From Entomortierella parvispora (taxonomy: Eukaryota; Mortierellomycota; Mortierellomycetes; Mortierellales; Mortierellaceae), in assembly GCA_963573315.1 (NCBI GenBank), contig OY752140.1, forward strand, positions 558,001-622,000: a stretch of 64,000 bases of DNA, in the 5' to 3' direction. Under the pieces are notes generated by a model that saw only the letters and a list, made by a program, of their open reading frames with translations, was not told the origin of the DNA and made no database searches. Shown piece after piece: positions 45,296-55,331 of the stretch (the first letter of the stretch is position 1; every line of letters starts with the position of its first letter). Both the position numbers and the translations under genes were made by a program.

Positions 45296-46109
45296 TTAAT
45301 CGATAAAGTACTCGAGAGGAGTGTCCTTGTTCCAGACAGCGCACTCGGGGGTGGTGTGGAGCATGTAAAAGTCGATCTTGCCCTCATGGCTCTTGTGGGC
45401 ACTATCATGTACAAGAATATAAAGTAGATACAAGAGTCGGGGCAGGGGTCAGTCATCTGTTCGCCCTGTCTGTGAATCTGTTCCTGCTTCACGCTCCTCC
45501 TCCCCTACTACGACGTCTTCATCTTTGCCCCTTACCGAGCGTGGATATACTTCTCATCTCCGAGATGAATCTTGGCAAAGTAGTTGCTAGAATAAATGAA
45601 GGAGAGACACGATTTTAGTTTTGTCCATGCTAAGCGCGCCTGATGTCCGTTTTTTTTTTTTTTTTTTTTTTTGATTTTTTTTCTCTCGTTACCGTCCAAA
45701 GGCAACATCCTCGGTAGCATAGAGGACGGGCTTGTAAGCAGAGACGTGCTTGACTGTCAATCAAAAACAACTAAAGAGTCAGACAGGAACAACTTGGACA
45801 ACCTCCCTTTGCCAGTCTCAGAAATAAACCTACGCTTATCCATCTCGTGCAATCCATGGCGGTCATCCTCGCGGTTGAGGCGGTGGATCTCGTCAATGAC
45901 CTCGTCCTTGACCTTACGGAAAACTATAGAGAAAAGAGAGAGGAGTCAGCTGTCGGCCTTTGCCATTGATTCTTGAACCATGAACCATGAACAGCAAAAA
46001 AAAAAAAAAAAAAAAAAAAGAAAGAAAAGGAAAAACGCATCGTACCCTCCACGCACTCGTCGTCTGCTGGACGAGGCGCGGTCATGGCGTTGTGCTTGGC
46101 GTCAGACAT
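45296..46109 (-). CDS. Stefin-like cystatin (predicted cysteine-protease inhibitor homolog)
   Basis: Five small exons (46046-46109, 45834-45923, 45693-45753, 45536-45586, 45296-45401) give 123 aa with no signal peptide. The region from about residue 55 follows the stefin (type 1 cystatin) pattern: a strand with YKPVLYATEDVAFG, then RNYFAKIHLGDEKYIHARAH, close to the stefin NYFIKVHVGDE-like block, and a C-terminal ...PLEYF. In stefins these strands form the wedge that enters papain-type proteases. The inhibitory loop Q-V-V-A-G corresponds here to D67-V68-A69-F70-G71, so only the central Val and final Gly are kept. It is therefore a cystatin fold with uncertain inhibitory activity. The N-terminal 20 residues look disordered. 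Likely cytosolic. Confidence 0.75.
45650..45672 (+). repeat. Poly-T run (poly-A in gene sense) in cystatin intron 3
   Basis: 23 T on the + strand. This is the one long intron run here with opposite orientation to the others. Confidence 0.85.
45996..46019 (-). repeat. Poly-A (sense poly-T) run in cystatin intron 1
   Basis: 24 A on the + strand within the intron between exons 1 and 2 of the cystatin-like gene. Confidence 0.85.
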
Positions 46110-46385
46110 GGCTGTAGATGATAAGGATGGATGAAGCGGATTGAAGAGATGGATTGATGAAGTAAGAATTGAAAAAGAGAGATGAGATGAGAGCACCCTT
46201 TCTTCACCCTGTCTGTCCCTCCGACTCTCACTCCTCCCTTCCGCTCTCATCCCCCTGAACGCACCACATGGCGCATCCACACGCGTCTTGTGCGCGCTTT
46301 GGTTCTGTGACCCCTTAAAGAGGAATGTGCTTTGTATTATTGTCATTGTACTTCTATCGCTCCTGTCAGCTTCCATCTCACTTGT

Positions 46386-48335
46386 TCAAGTCAGGCACCA
46401 GTGCCAGATAAGCCCATGACCACCGCGAGTCGTCGCCTCCAACAGCGTCGAAATGTCGCACATGAACGTGCTGATCGTCTTGATCCTGCCCTCGTCCATG
46501 TCCCGCTGCACCTTTGGCTCCAGCACCTCGATTGCCTCCAGATACTTTTCATCCCCGTAAATGTACCAGGCAATGTTTAGACATTTCAGATAATCCGTCA
46601 TGTCAAATCCCTTGACATTCTCTACCGGCCAGCCCTCCCCGTTGGTCAGTGAATACGGCAACATGAAATCAATGGCCTTTTTGATCGACTGACCCTGAGG
46701 TCCCTCATAGTTCCACATGTCCACACCCAAATCGTCCCCCCATCGAGCCAACGTCATTAGCGCCTGGAGGTTGAACACGGAATAGTACCAAGACGTCTTT
46801 CGCTCCAGTTCCTCGGGTTGACGGCCATCCGGTCGGACTTGAGGGTCGATTCGTGTATGGAGCGACGAAATCGCCACAGCCCGAGCATCTGCGGTCCTAC
46901 CGAGGAAGAGATAGATGGCGATGATCTGAACGTCGAAATAAGTTCCGTGATTGTTGTTGCCAGACCGTTCTACTTGCGCCAAGGTCGAGGTCTCGAGCCA
47001 ATGAACATAGCGGCGGAACCACTCTTGCAAGCCTGGAATCAAATCCTTGGGCCAGCTTGGTTCCTGCTTCAGATAGTGAAGTGCATCAAAGACCCTATAT
47101 GTTTGAATCTGAAAAGTATTAGGGAAAAAAAAAAAAAAACTCACAACCACAGCCCCATTCCAAGAACAAAAACCACTGCCACTACCGTACCGGAAAATGG
47201 TAAACATGTCCAAGACACCGGTCCTAGCTCCCAGTCTCTCGCCCTTGCGCAAAGACCCGTAGTTGATGTTTGGGTTCATATAAGTGGCCTCGTCTAGGAA
47301 CCACTCCTTCAACCGCATGGCAGCCTTGTCCGCAAAGGCCTTCCGACCCGTGAAATGATAGGCCATTCCCATCACATGAACCTCCCGGATCATGGTCCTC
47401 AGCAATCGATAATCCCGCACAGTTTCAATCTCTGGGTTGACCTGTCCATCGATCCGTTTGTACGGCAGACCCTTGGGCTTGTTCTTGTTGGGCCAGTAAT
47501 ACTTTGAAAGGGACAGATAATCGTGAATGTCATTCGAAGGTGCCGTCTGATCCTTGTTGGTCACAGAGTACACCTCGGTCGAACGCAAGGCCAGCTCCGC
47601 TTCCTTGACCATCAACGCAATCGCGTAATCCCGCTCACGACGGGTTGAACTCAACATTTGGGCATAGGTGACTGGGGACGCCTTCCGGGCCAAGGTCGCC
47701 GCCTGGAGCTCGGGCCATTCCTCCATGGGGTCCAAGATTTCAGGTAATGCATCGCCCTCATCGTCAATCATCGCTGGGTCGTTCAAATATCTGTTGTGGC
47801 TGTTATCGTCATTGTCGGGGTTGGTATCGGCAGGCTCGTTGTTCACAACGATGTCTGCGTTTGGTTGGACACCACCTACGGGCTCGAGTTGAATAGCTGG
47901 AGCTTGCTGTCGTTGAGGTTGATTTGGTACCTGCTGAGCCGGAACTGGGGCATGTGGTCTTTGGTTAGGATACTCCTGTGCGTCGTGTTGGCCATCACCC
48001 ACTCTAACTCCGCCGCCGTCACCTCCGGCCGCAGGCGGTATTGGAATCTCGATTCCTTCATAGGGATCCCGCTCTGCATGTTTGACCACGGGGAATCCGC
48101 TTCTACTCCCCCCAGCACGGGTATGCTCTGGGCCTAAGATAGTTGAAATGATGATGTAGACAAACAAGATCCCTCCTGAGTAAAGAATGACCTTTCGTAA
48201 CGTGATCCGACCGATGACAGATCCCGGGCTTGAAGGGGAGCCAACTCCACCCGACACAGGCTTGTCCTTGAACTGTGGAGTTGCCGTGTTATTGTTGTTG
48301 TGCGATGGTAGCACCGACACTGAGTTTGGTCGCAT
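46386..48335 (-). CDS. Membrane-anchored alginate-lyase-family polysaccharide lyase
   Basis: Two exons (47191-48335, 46386-47094) give 617 aa. The protein has a short cytosolic N-terminus and one transmembrane helix (about 49-67, VILYSGGILFVYIII). A Pro/Gln/Asn-rich stalk runs to about residue 190, and an alpha-helical catalytic domain of the alginate_lyase Pfam type follows. The active-site-like block NNNHGTYFDVQ starts at residue 428, and ETSTLAQVE lies just before it as in this family. Members cleave uronic-acid polymers (alginate, glucuronan) by beta-elimination. Mucoromycota-type cell walls contain glucuronic-acid polymers, so a wall-remodelling role is plausible but inferred. The intron was placed so that FTIFR joins VFDALHYL; without it a Phe-rich nonsense stretch interrupts the domain. 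Confidence 0.85.
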   Translation of the reverse strand: MRPNSVSVLPSHNNNNTATPQFKDKPVSGGVGSPSSPGSVIGRITLRKVILYSGGILFVYIIISTILGPEHTRAGGSRSGFPVVKHAERDPYEGIEIPIPPAAGGDGGGVRVGDGQHDAQEYPNQRPHAPVPAQQVPNQPQRQQAPAIQLEPVGGVQPNADIVVNNEPADTNPDNDDNSHNRYLNDPAMIDDEGDALPEILDPMEEWPELQAATLARKASPVTYAQMLSSTRRERDYAIALMVKEAELALRSTEVYSVTNKDQTAPSNDIHDYLSLSKYYWPNKNKPKGLPYKRIDGQVNPEIETVRDYRLLRTMIREVHVMGMAYHFTGRKAFADKAAMRLKEWFLDEATYMNPNINYGSLRKGERLGARTGVLDMFTIFRYGSGSGFCSWNGAVVVSFFFFFPNTFQIQTYRVFDALHYLKQEPSWPKDLIPGLQEWFRRYVHWLETSTLAQVERSGNNNHGTYFDVQIIAIYLFLGRTADARAVAISSLHTRIDPQVRPDGRQPEELERKTSWYYSVFNLQALMTLARWGDDLGVDMWNYEGPQGQSIKKAIDFMLPYSLTNGEGWPVENVKGFDMTDYLKCLNIAWYIYGDEKYLEAIEVLEPKVQRDMDEGRIKTISTFMCDISTLLEATTRGGHGLIWHWCLT

Positions 48336-48774
48336 GGTCGTGAGTTTCTCCCTTCTCTTTATATGTCCGTGTTCTTGAGTACAGAGGTTTCGGAGAAAGT
48401 AAAGGTATAGGATCTACTGGCAAAAGAGGTGGGAGGGACAAGAATATGACGAGCGGGAGGGAAAGTGAGTGAGAGAGAAGAAAAGAGAGAGCGAGCAAAA
48501 AAAAAGGGATACTTTGGACGGCAGTCCCAAAAAAAAAAGGGAGACGGTATGAATGCGCAAACAAGACAGGGGCAAAGGAGGCATCGCAAAACTGCACTCC
48601 TACTAGCCAACAAAGTAAACCACTGAGGGCGACGCACGGACAAAGAGATTCTCGGTCTTCAAATGGGCATGCATTATCAGAACACATTGCTTCAATAACA
48701 GGTTTTTATTGCATCGGGGTCAGGCTGTCGGTGGTGGGTATAAATCGTCTCTTCAAAGCCAGCTTGATAGTTCT
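48336..48774. other. Intergenic, promoter of alginate-lyase gene and 3' end of POP copy 1
   Basis: 439 bases, no gene seen. A G/A-rich stretch next to the lyase start is a pyrimidine promoter on the coding strand. Confidence 0.55.
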
Positions 48775-51341
48775 TTAGTCCCTCCACTCAACATCCATGG
48801 CAGTAGCGATGAACGAGAACTGATCGGTAATCTCTGCAATACGCTTGTCAATGGGCTTGCCAGCACCATGTCCTGCCTTGGTATCAACACGGATCAACAA
48901 TGGGCTGTTGGTCAAGGGTCCAGCGGTGTGCTGCAACTCGGCAATGTACTTGTACGAGTGCAATGGTACCACGCGATCGTCGTGGCTCGATGTGAACAAG
49001 GCTACAGGTGGGTAAGGGTGAGCCGTCGACACGTTGTGCAAAGGAGAATATCTGTGCAAGTACTCAAAGTCCTCCTTGTTCTCGTCAGGCTTGCCGTAAT
49101 CCGATTGCCAAGCATGGCCAATGGTGAACTTGTGGAATCGGAGCATGTCCATCACACCGACACTGGCGACAGCAGCACCAAAGAGCTCGGGTGCCTGGTT
49201 GACACAGGCTCCGACCAACAATCCTCCGTTAGAGCCTCCGTGGATAGAAATGCGACCAGGGCGAGTGTACTTCTCCTTGATGAGGTGCTTGGCAGCGTAT
49301 TGGAAGTCATCAAAGACGTTTTGCTTGTTCAACAACATACCAGCCTTGTGCCACTCCTCTCCGTACTCTCCACCTCCGCGCAGGTTGACGAAAACACTGA
49401 CACCGCCCAAGTTCTGCATGAAGACGATGGCAGAAGGAATGTACGAGGCCTGGATGGGGATCGAGAATCCACCATATCCGTAGAGGTACACAGGGTTGTT
49501 GCCATCGAGAACAAGGCCCTTCTTGTGGGAGATGAACATGGGGATCTTGGTGCCATCCTTGGACTCGTAAAAGACCTGCTTAACCTCAAACAAGTCGGCA
49601 TCAAAGTTGGTGACCTCGGAGCTCTTGAACACCGAAAGTCTCTGTTCCTGCTCCTCAGTGAAGTTGTAACGGTAGATGGTCGAGGGGTTAAGGAATGAGG
49701 TGAAAGAAAAGAAGAGCTCCTCGTCAATGCGACGGCCGGCAACAGAGCCAATGGTACCGATTGGGATAGGGATCTCGTTCAAGAACTTGCCAGACTTCAA
49801 GTCGTGGACAAGCAAAACAGACTTGACATCGTGCATGTACTCCAGGACCAGCTTGTCATCGTTAACAACCAAGGACGAGCTGAGCACATCCTCAACCTGG
49901 GGGACGATGTCGACAAATCCTTCCTCGGGCTTGGACAAGTCGTAACGGACAATCTTGTAGCGGGGAGCATCCTTGTTGGTCTGGAAGTAGAACACAGTGC
50001 CGTCGTTGGTCAAGCTGACAATTGCGAGAGAAAGAGTGAATTTGTCAGTAGCTGGTAGCAATATCAAGCGCGAGTTTGCATTGGCGGATCGCTTCCAGCA
50101 AAGAACTTACTAGCTGTAGAGAGCATCAAAGTTGTCGACGACCTTGATCAAGGGAAGGCTGTTGGTAATCACGTTGCCAGCCTGCTCCAGGTCGACAATG
50201 AACAACTTGTTGACTGGATCACAGTCTGCAGAGATGGTGAGAAGGATGTACTTTCCATCGTCCGAAACGTTGGCGCCAGGGCTGTGGGTGGGGTTGGCGG
50301 TGTCGAGGTAGACGAGAATATCGTCTGACTGAGGAGTACCGATCTTGTGGTAGTAACTAATGCACGAAGGGGGAAAAAAAGTTTCCACGCCAAGTTAGGA
50401 ATTGATTGACGCCCAACTTGCCCAGTTGATTGGACGATCGGATCACACGTAAACAAAAATGAAAAGCTCCTGGCTCACTTACAGGCGCTTGTTGATGTTA
50501 GAGCCAGTCTCGGTTCCTGCCTTGCCTTCCTCAACATTGGGCTTCTCGTAGCTCTAATGGCAGTAACCAACAAAAATCAATGTTCACGATCGTGAGAAAA
50601 AGAAGTAATTCAACTAATTTTCCCCCTGCATCTCTTTTTTCTCGCCTACTTACGCCATAGAAGAATCCCTTGTCGTCATGGGTAAATGACACGTTGGTGA
50701 ACTTTGCCCACTCGATCACGTCCTCCAACTTGTTGCCCTGGTTATCTTGCAAGTAGATCGTAACCCAGTCCGATCCAGAGCGCGAGATTCCATAAGCGTA
50801 CAACTTGCCGCTCTTGGAGAACTTGTGGGTATTCAAAGCTGCGGTGCCATCAGCCTCCAAAGTGTTTGGGTCCAAGAAGACGCGGGGCTCAGAAGTGAGG
50901 GTGTCCTGCTGGTACAACACATTCTGGGCCTGAAGACCAGAGTTGCGGAAGAAGTAGTAGTAATCGCCACGCTTGAAGGGAGTCATGATACGCTCGTGGT
51001 TGTACAACTCGGTCAAACTGGGGTAGAACAACGGTGTTGGTCAGCGAGGTCCATTTTCGAGAAGGGAAAAAAAAAATGCAAAAAACATTGCCTTCATTAA
51101 AAAGATTGCCTTACCGAGCGTTGAACTTATCACGGCCTTCAAACTTGCTGAGGTAGGTGGCAGCCAAGGCGTTCTGGGCGTCGACGTAAGCCTTGGTCTG
51201 CTCAGCCTCGGGGTCCTCGAGCCAGCGGTAAGGGTCAGCGACAGTAATACCATGGGTGGTCTCGGTCACGTCAGAACGAGGGGCGGCGGGGTACACAAAG
51301 TGACCATCCTTGGAGGTAAGCTGAGCAGCAGTGTTAACCAT
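48775..51341 (-). CDS. Prolyl oligopeptidase, tandem copy 1
   Basis: Five exons (51115-51341, 50654-51017, 50483-50553, 50111-50356, 48775-50014) give 715 aa, the usual length of S9A prolyl oligopeptidases, which cut short peptides after proline. No signal peptide, so likely cytosolic. The N-terminal DPYRWLEDPE motif is typical. A beta-propeller follows. The hydrolase domain has the nucleophile motif GGSNGG with Ser564, Asp648 in HDDRVVPLHS and His685 in KAGHGAGKP, so the triad is complete. The spacing from Asp to His is two residues shorter than in the porcine enzyme. Copy 1 is the furthest downstream of four head-to-tail copies. In the propeller region (SSEVTNF, EEQEQRLS) it differs from copies 2 and 4. 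Confidence 0.96.
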
Positions 51342-52131
51342 TTTGAATCGCGCAAAGAGAGGTCGAGGTGATGATTGTCGGGTGATGAAGGGGGCGGAGA
51401 CGAAACGTGAGAATTGGACGGCGGGTCGAAGAGCTTGTCGAAACAGATTGAGGAACGGGGGAGGAAAGAAAGAGGAAAGGCTAAGGAAACAGAAATCAGA
51501 GAGTTGGAGGGGGACCCCCTTTTATAGTTCACCGCATCGTGACCTAAGGTTGTTCCTTGTCCTTCTTTCTTTCGTGGGAAACAAGAATGGGAGGCGCAAC
51601 CGGCTAAAAGAAGATTAGAGCAAATCACAGCAAGGATCTTGTTCCCAGCACTCGAGAGTCGCTCCCTCGCCATCGGTGATTGGGGCGAGGTAGTCATGAT
51701 GTCTTTGCCCGTTGAGAGCACCTCATTTTTTCACTCAAACACTCGCCCCATTTTACCGCTTTTGGACTCGATGCGACGCGCGTGCATGTGTATGTGAGTC
51801 TGCTTCTGACTTTCTGTACTGGACCGTTACTGTACATGCGTAGACCTTCGTTCCCCTGTTATTTCGTCAATTACCCTCTCCACTTCGCAATGGCATTGTA
51901 GACATTGGGCTCAGAGGCCCGCTTTCCATGGTCCTCACCATCATCCGTCCGGTGACACCTCCCGAAACCCACAAGCAGCAAACATACCAAAGCAAAGTAT
52001 CGAACAAAAGAAAAGAGAACGAGTTTCCTTCGCCATTCCAAGGGCGGGGTTAAAATACCCTCATGTTTAATGAGAAATAGAGGGGATGTTTTCGGGTACA
52101 GTACAAACGGTAGAAACATCTAGCAGATTTT
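51342..52131. other. Intergenic between POP copies 1 and 2
   Basis: 790 bases holding the copy 1 promoter and copy 2 3' end. Apart from the TATA box nothing else is recognised. Confidence 0.6.
51519..51526 (-). promoter_or_regulatory. TATA box of POP copy 1
   Basis: TATAAAAG on the minus strand, about 178 bases upstream of the ATG. An equivalent element lies upstream of each copy. Confidence 0.55.
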
Positions 52132-54656
52132 TTAATCTCTCCACTCGATGTCCAGCGCAGAGGCAATGAACGAAAACCGGTCTGTGGTCTCAGCAATGCG
52201 CTTTTCAATGGGCTTGCCGCCACCATGTCCTGCCTTGGTATCAATACGGATCAACAATGGGTTGTTGGTCAACGGTCCCGCCGTGTGCTGCAACTCAGCA
52301 ATATACTTGTACGAGTGCAATGGTACCACGCGATCGTCGTGGCTCGACGTGAACAAAGCCACCGGTGGATAAGGGTGAGCAGTAGACACGTTGTGCAAGG
52401 GAGAGTATCTGTGCAAGTTCTCAAAGTCCTCCTTATTCTCGTCAGGCTTGCCGTAATCCGATTGCCAAGCATGGCCAATGGTGAACTTGTGGAATCGGAG
52501 CATGTCCATCACACCGACATTGGCGACAGCAGCACCAAAGAGCTCTGGCACCTGGTTGACACAGGCTCCGACCAACAATCCTCCGTTAGAGCCACCGTTG
52601 ATAGAGATGCGACCGGGGCGAGTGTACTTCTCCTTGATGAGGTACTTGGCGGCGTACTGGAAGTCATCAAACACGTTTTGCTTGTTCAACAACATACCAG
52701 CCTTGTGCCACTCCTCTCCATACTCTCCACCTCCACGCAAGTTGGCATAGGCAATGACACCGCCAAAGTTCTGCATGAAGACAATGTTGGAAGAAATGTA
52801 AGAGGACTGAATGGCGTTGGAGAATCCACCATATCCGTAGAGGTACACAGGGTTGCTGCCGTCAAAAACAAGACTCTTCTTGTGAGCGATAAACATAGGA
52901 ATTTTGGTACCATCCTTGGACTCGTAAAAGACCTGCTTGACCTCAAACAAGTCGGCATCAAAGTTGGTGACCACGGCTCTCCTAAAAACAGAGAGGCGTT
53001 TTTCCTCATCCTCTGAAAAGTTGTAGCGGTGGATGGTCGAGGGGCTGAGGAACGAAGTGAATGAGAAGAAGAATTCCTTATCGACTCGGCGGCCGGCAAT
53101 TGTGCCGATGGTACCAATTGGGATGGGGATCTCGTTCAAGAACTTGCCAGACTTCAGGTCGTGGACCCGCAGTACAGACTTGACATCGTGCATGTACATC
53201 GAGACAAGCTTGTCCTCGTTAACAACCATAGAAGATCTCAGTACATCCTCATCCTGGGGGACGATATCGACAAATCCTTCCTCGGGCTTGGACAAGTCAT
53301 AACGGACAATCTTGTAGCGGGGAGCATCCTTGTTGGTCTGGAAGTAGAATACAGTGCCGTCGTTGGTCAAGCTGGCAATTGCGAGAGAAAAGAGTGTATT
53401 TGTCAATAGATGGCTCAGTATCGTGGTGATTTTGCATTGGACAGCAGAGAACTTACTAGCTGTAGAGAGCATCAAAGTTGTCGACGACCTTGATCAAGGG
53501 AAGGTTGTTGGTAATCTCATTGCCAGCCTGCTCCAGATCGACAATGAACAACTTGTTGACTTTATCGCAACCCTCCCAGATGGTAAGAAGGATGTACTTG
53601 CCGTCATCCGAGACGTCACAGTACGGCCTGTGGGTGGGGTTGACGGTGTCTAGGTAGACGAGGATATCTTCTGACTGAGGAGTACCAATCTTGTGGTAAA
53701 AGCTATTCAGTGGAGGGATGTCGGGTCATTAGCCTCAACCGATCCCTCAAAAACATGTCAATGATCTCCCCAACTGAACTTACAGTCGTTTGTTGAGGTT
53801 GGTGCTAGTCTCGGTTCCTGCCTTGCCCTCTTCAACATCAGGCTTTTCATATCCCTATTGTTCGCGCCAAAAAGTGAAAACTGCTTGTCAATAGCCAATT
53901 CCGGTCTCGATCTTTCAAAAACTCGATCACGAGCCTTTTTTTTTTCTTTTTTTCTCCAACTTACACCATAAAAGAATCCCTTGTCATCATGGGTAAAAGA
54001 CACGTTGGTGAACTTTGCCCACTCGATCACGTCCTCCAACTTGTTGCCCTGGTTATCTTGCAAGTAGATCGTAACCCAGTCCGATCCAGAGCGCGAGATT
54101 CCATAAGCGTACAACTTGCCACTATCTGAGAATTTGTGCAAGTTCAAAGCGGCAGTGCCATCAGCCTCTAAAGTGTTGGGGTCCAAGAAGACGCGGGGCT
54201 CAGAGGTGAGGGTGTCCTGCTGGTAAAATACACTCTGGGCCTGAAGACCAGAGTTGCGGAAGAAGTAGTAGTAATCGCCACGCTTGAAAGGAGATCCAAT
54301 ACGTTCGTAGTTGCGCAAGTCGGTCAAGCTGCCATGGGTATGATGATAATTGGTCCGGAAAAGTGGGGTTAGTCAGCCTAGTCCATCTTCGATAATAAAA
54401 TCCGTCTTCATCAATAGACATTGCCTTACCGAGCCTTGAGCTTCTCGCGGCCTTCAAACTTGCTGAGGTAGGTGGCAGTCAAAGCGTTCTGGGCGTCGAC
54501 GTAAGCCTTGGTCTGCTCAGCCTCGGGGTCCTCGAGCCAGCGGTAAGGGTCAGCGACAGTAATACCATGGGTGGTCCCGGTCACATCGGAACGAGGGGCG
54601 TCGGGGTACACGAAGTGACCATCCTTGGAGGCAAGATGAGGGGTAGTGTTGACCAT
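52132..54656 (-). CDS. Prolyl oligopeptidase, tandem copy 2
   Basis: Five exons (54430-54656, 53965-54328, 53784-53854, 53457-53702, 52132-53371) give 715 aa. The Ser564/Asp648/His685 triad is intact (GGSNGG, HDDRVV, KAGHGGGKP; note Gly for Ala after His-Gly). Its second exon is almost identical in DNA to that of copy 1 over the WVTIYLQDNQGNKLED region. Its propeller segment encoding LSPSTIHRYNFSEDEEKRLS is almost identical in DNA to copy 4 but not to copy 1 or 3, a mosaic pattern. It should hydrolyse proline-containing oligopeptides in the cytosol. A lower-case oddity is PDAPRSDVTGTTHG near the N-terminus, where the other copies have TETTHG. Otherwise no defect is visible. Confidence 0.96.
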
Positions 54657-55331
54657 TCTGTGGTTGCTGGAGGAGGGGAGCAGAGACGAGACGTGAGGCG
54701 GGCCAGAGAGCTTGTCCAAATAAAACGAGGAAACGTGGATACGGGAACACAGAGACTGTGGCGGAAAGAAAAGAAGAGTGCGAAAAAATCAAAAGAGAGG
54801 CGAACTCGCTGTTTTATGGGTTCATGAGCCATGGCCCAAGGTTGTTCCTTTTGCTTTCGTGGGCGGAGCAGTCGGCTGGAGCAATCACATCAAAGATGTA
54901 TTCGAGTACATGTGCCGGTGCCGGTACTGCTTTTTGAACAACGATGATTGGGTTGAAGGCACCAAGACGCCCTCGCCCATTATTGAGAGCACCTCTTGCT
55001 TCGATCCACTCTCCTCCTTTTACCGCTTTAGGACTCGATGTGGCGCGTGGGAGTCCCAGTCGGGAGGAGGGCTGTGTCTCCCTCACGGATACTTAAACGA
55101 ACTCCATGCTTCAGCTCTCTCTACTTCGCAATTGCGCTGCAAATTGTACAGTCTGTACAACAGCGAACAAAGATGTTTATCATCACTTCACGGGTGACGT
55201 TACAAATTTACAATCTTCGGGTTTTAGTGAATTGTAACAATTCTCGATTTGAGGTTGAATGTTGCTAGGTATGGAGCTAGTAGCTACAGGCGGTAAGGAT
55301 ATCTCTTGCCAAGTGTTGTAACTTTAAACCT
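54657..55331. other. Intergenic between POP copies 2 and 3
   Basis: 675 bases with the copy 2 promoter and copy 3 3' end. No gene is seen. Confidence 0.6.
54811..54818 (-). promoter_or_regulatory. TATA-like element of POP copy 2
   Basis: CATAAAAC on the minus strand about 155 bases upstream of the ATG, a weaker match at the position of the TATA boxes of the other copies. Confidence 0.4.

Noticed and set aside
47095..47190. Reading through the alginate-lyase intron to give a 649-aa protein
   Set aside because: The retained stretch encodes a Phe run and Gly/Ser nonsense in the middle of a conserved domain and has good GTACGG and TATAG splice sites.
48709..49698. Long frame antisense to POP copy 1 (and equivalents antisense to copies 2-4)
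   Set aside because: It recurs at the same place opposite every copy and is explained by codon bias of the real gene.
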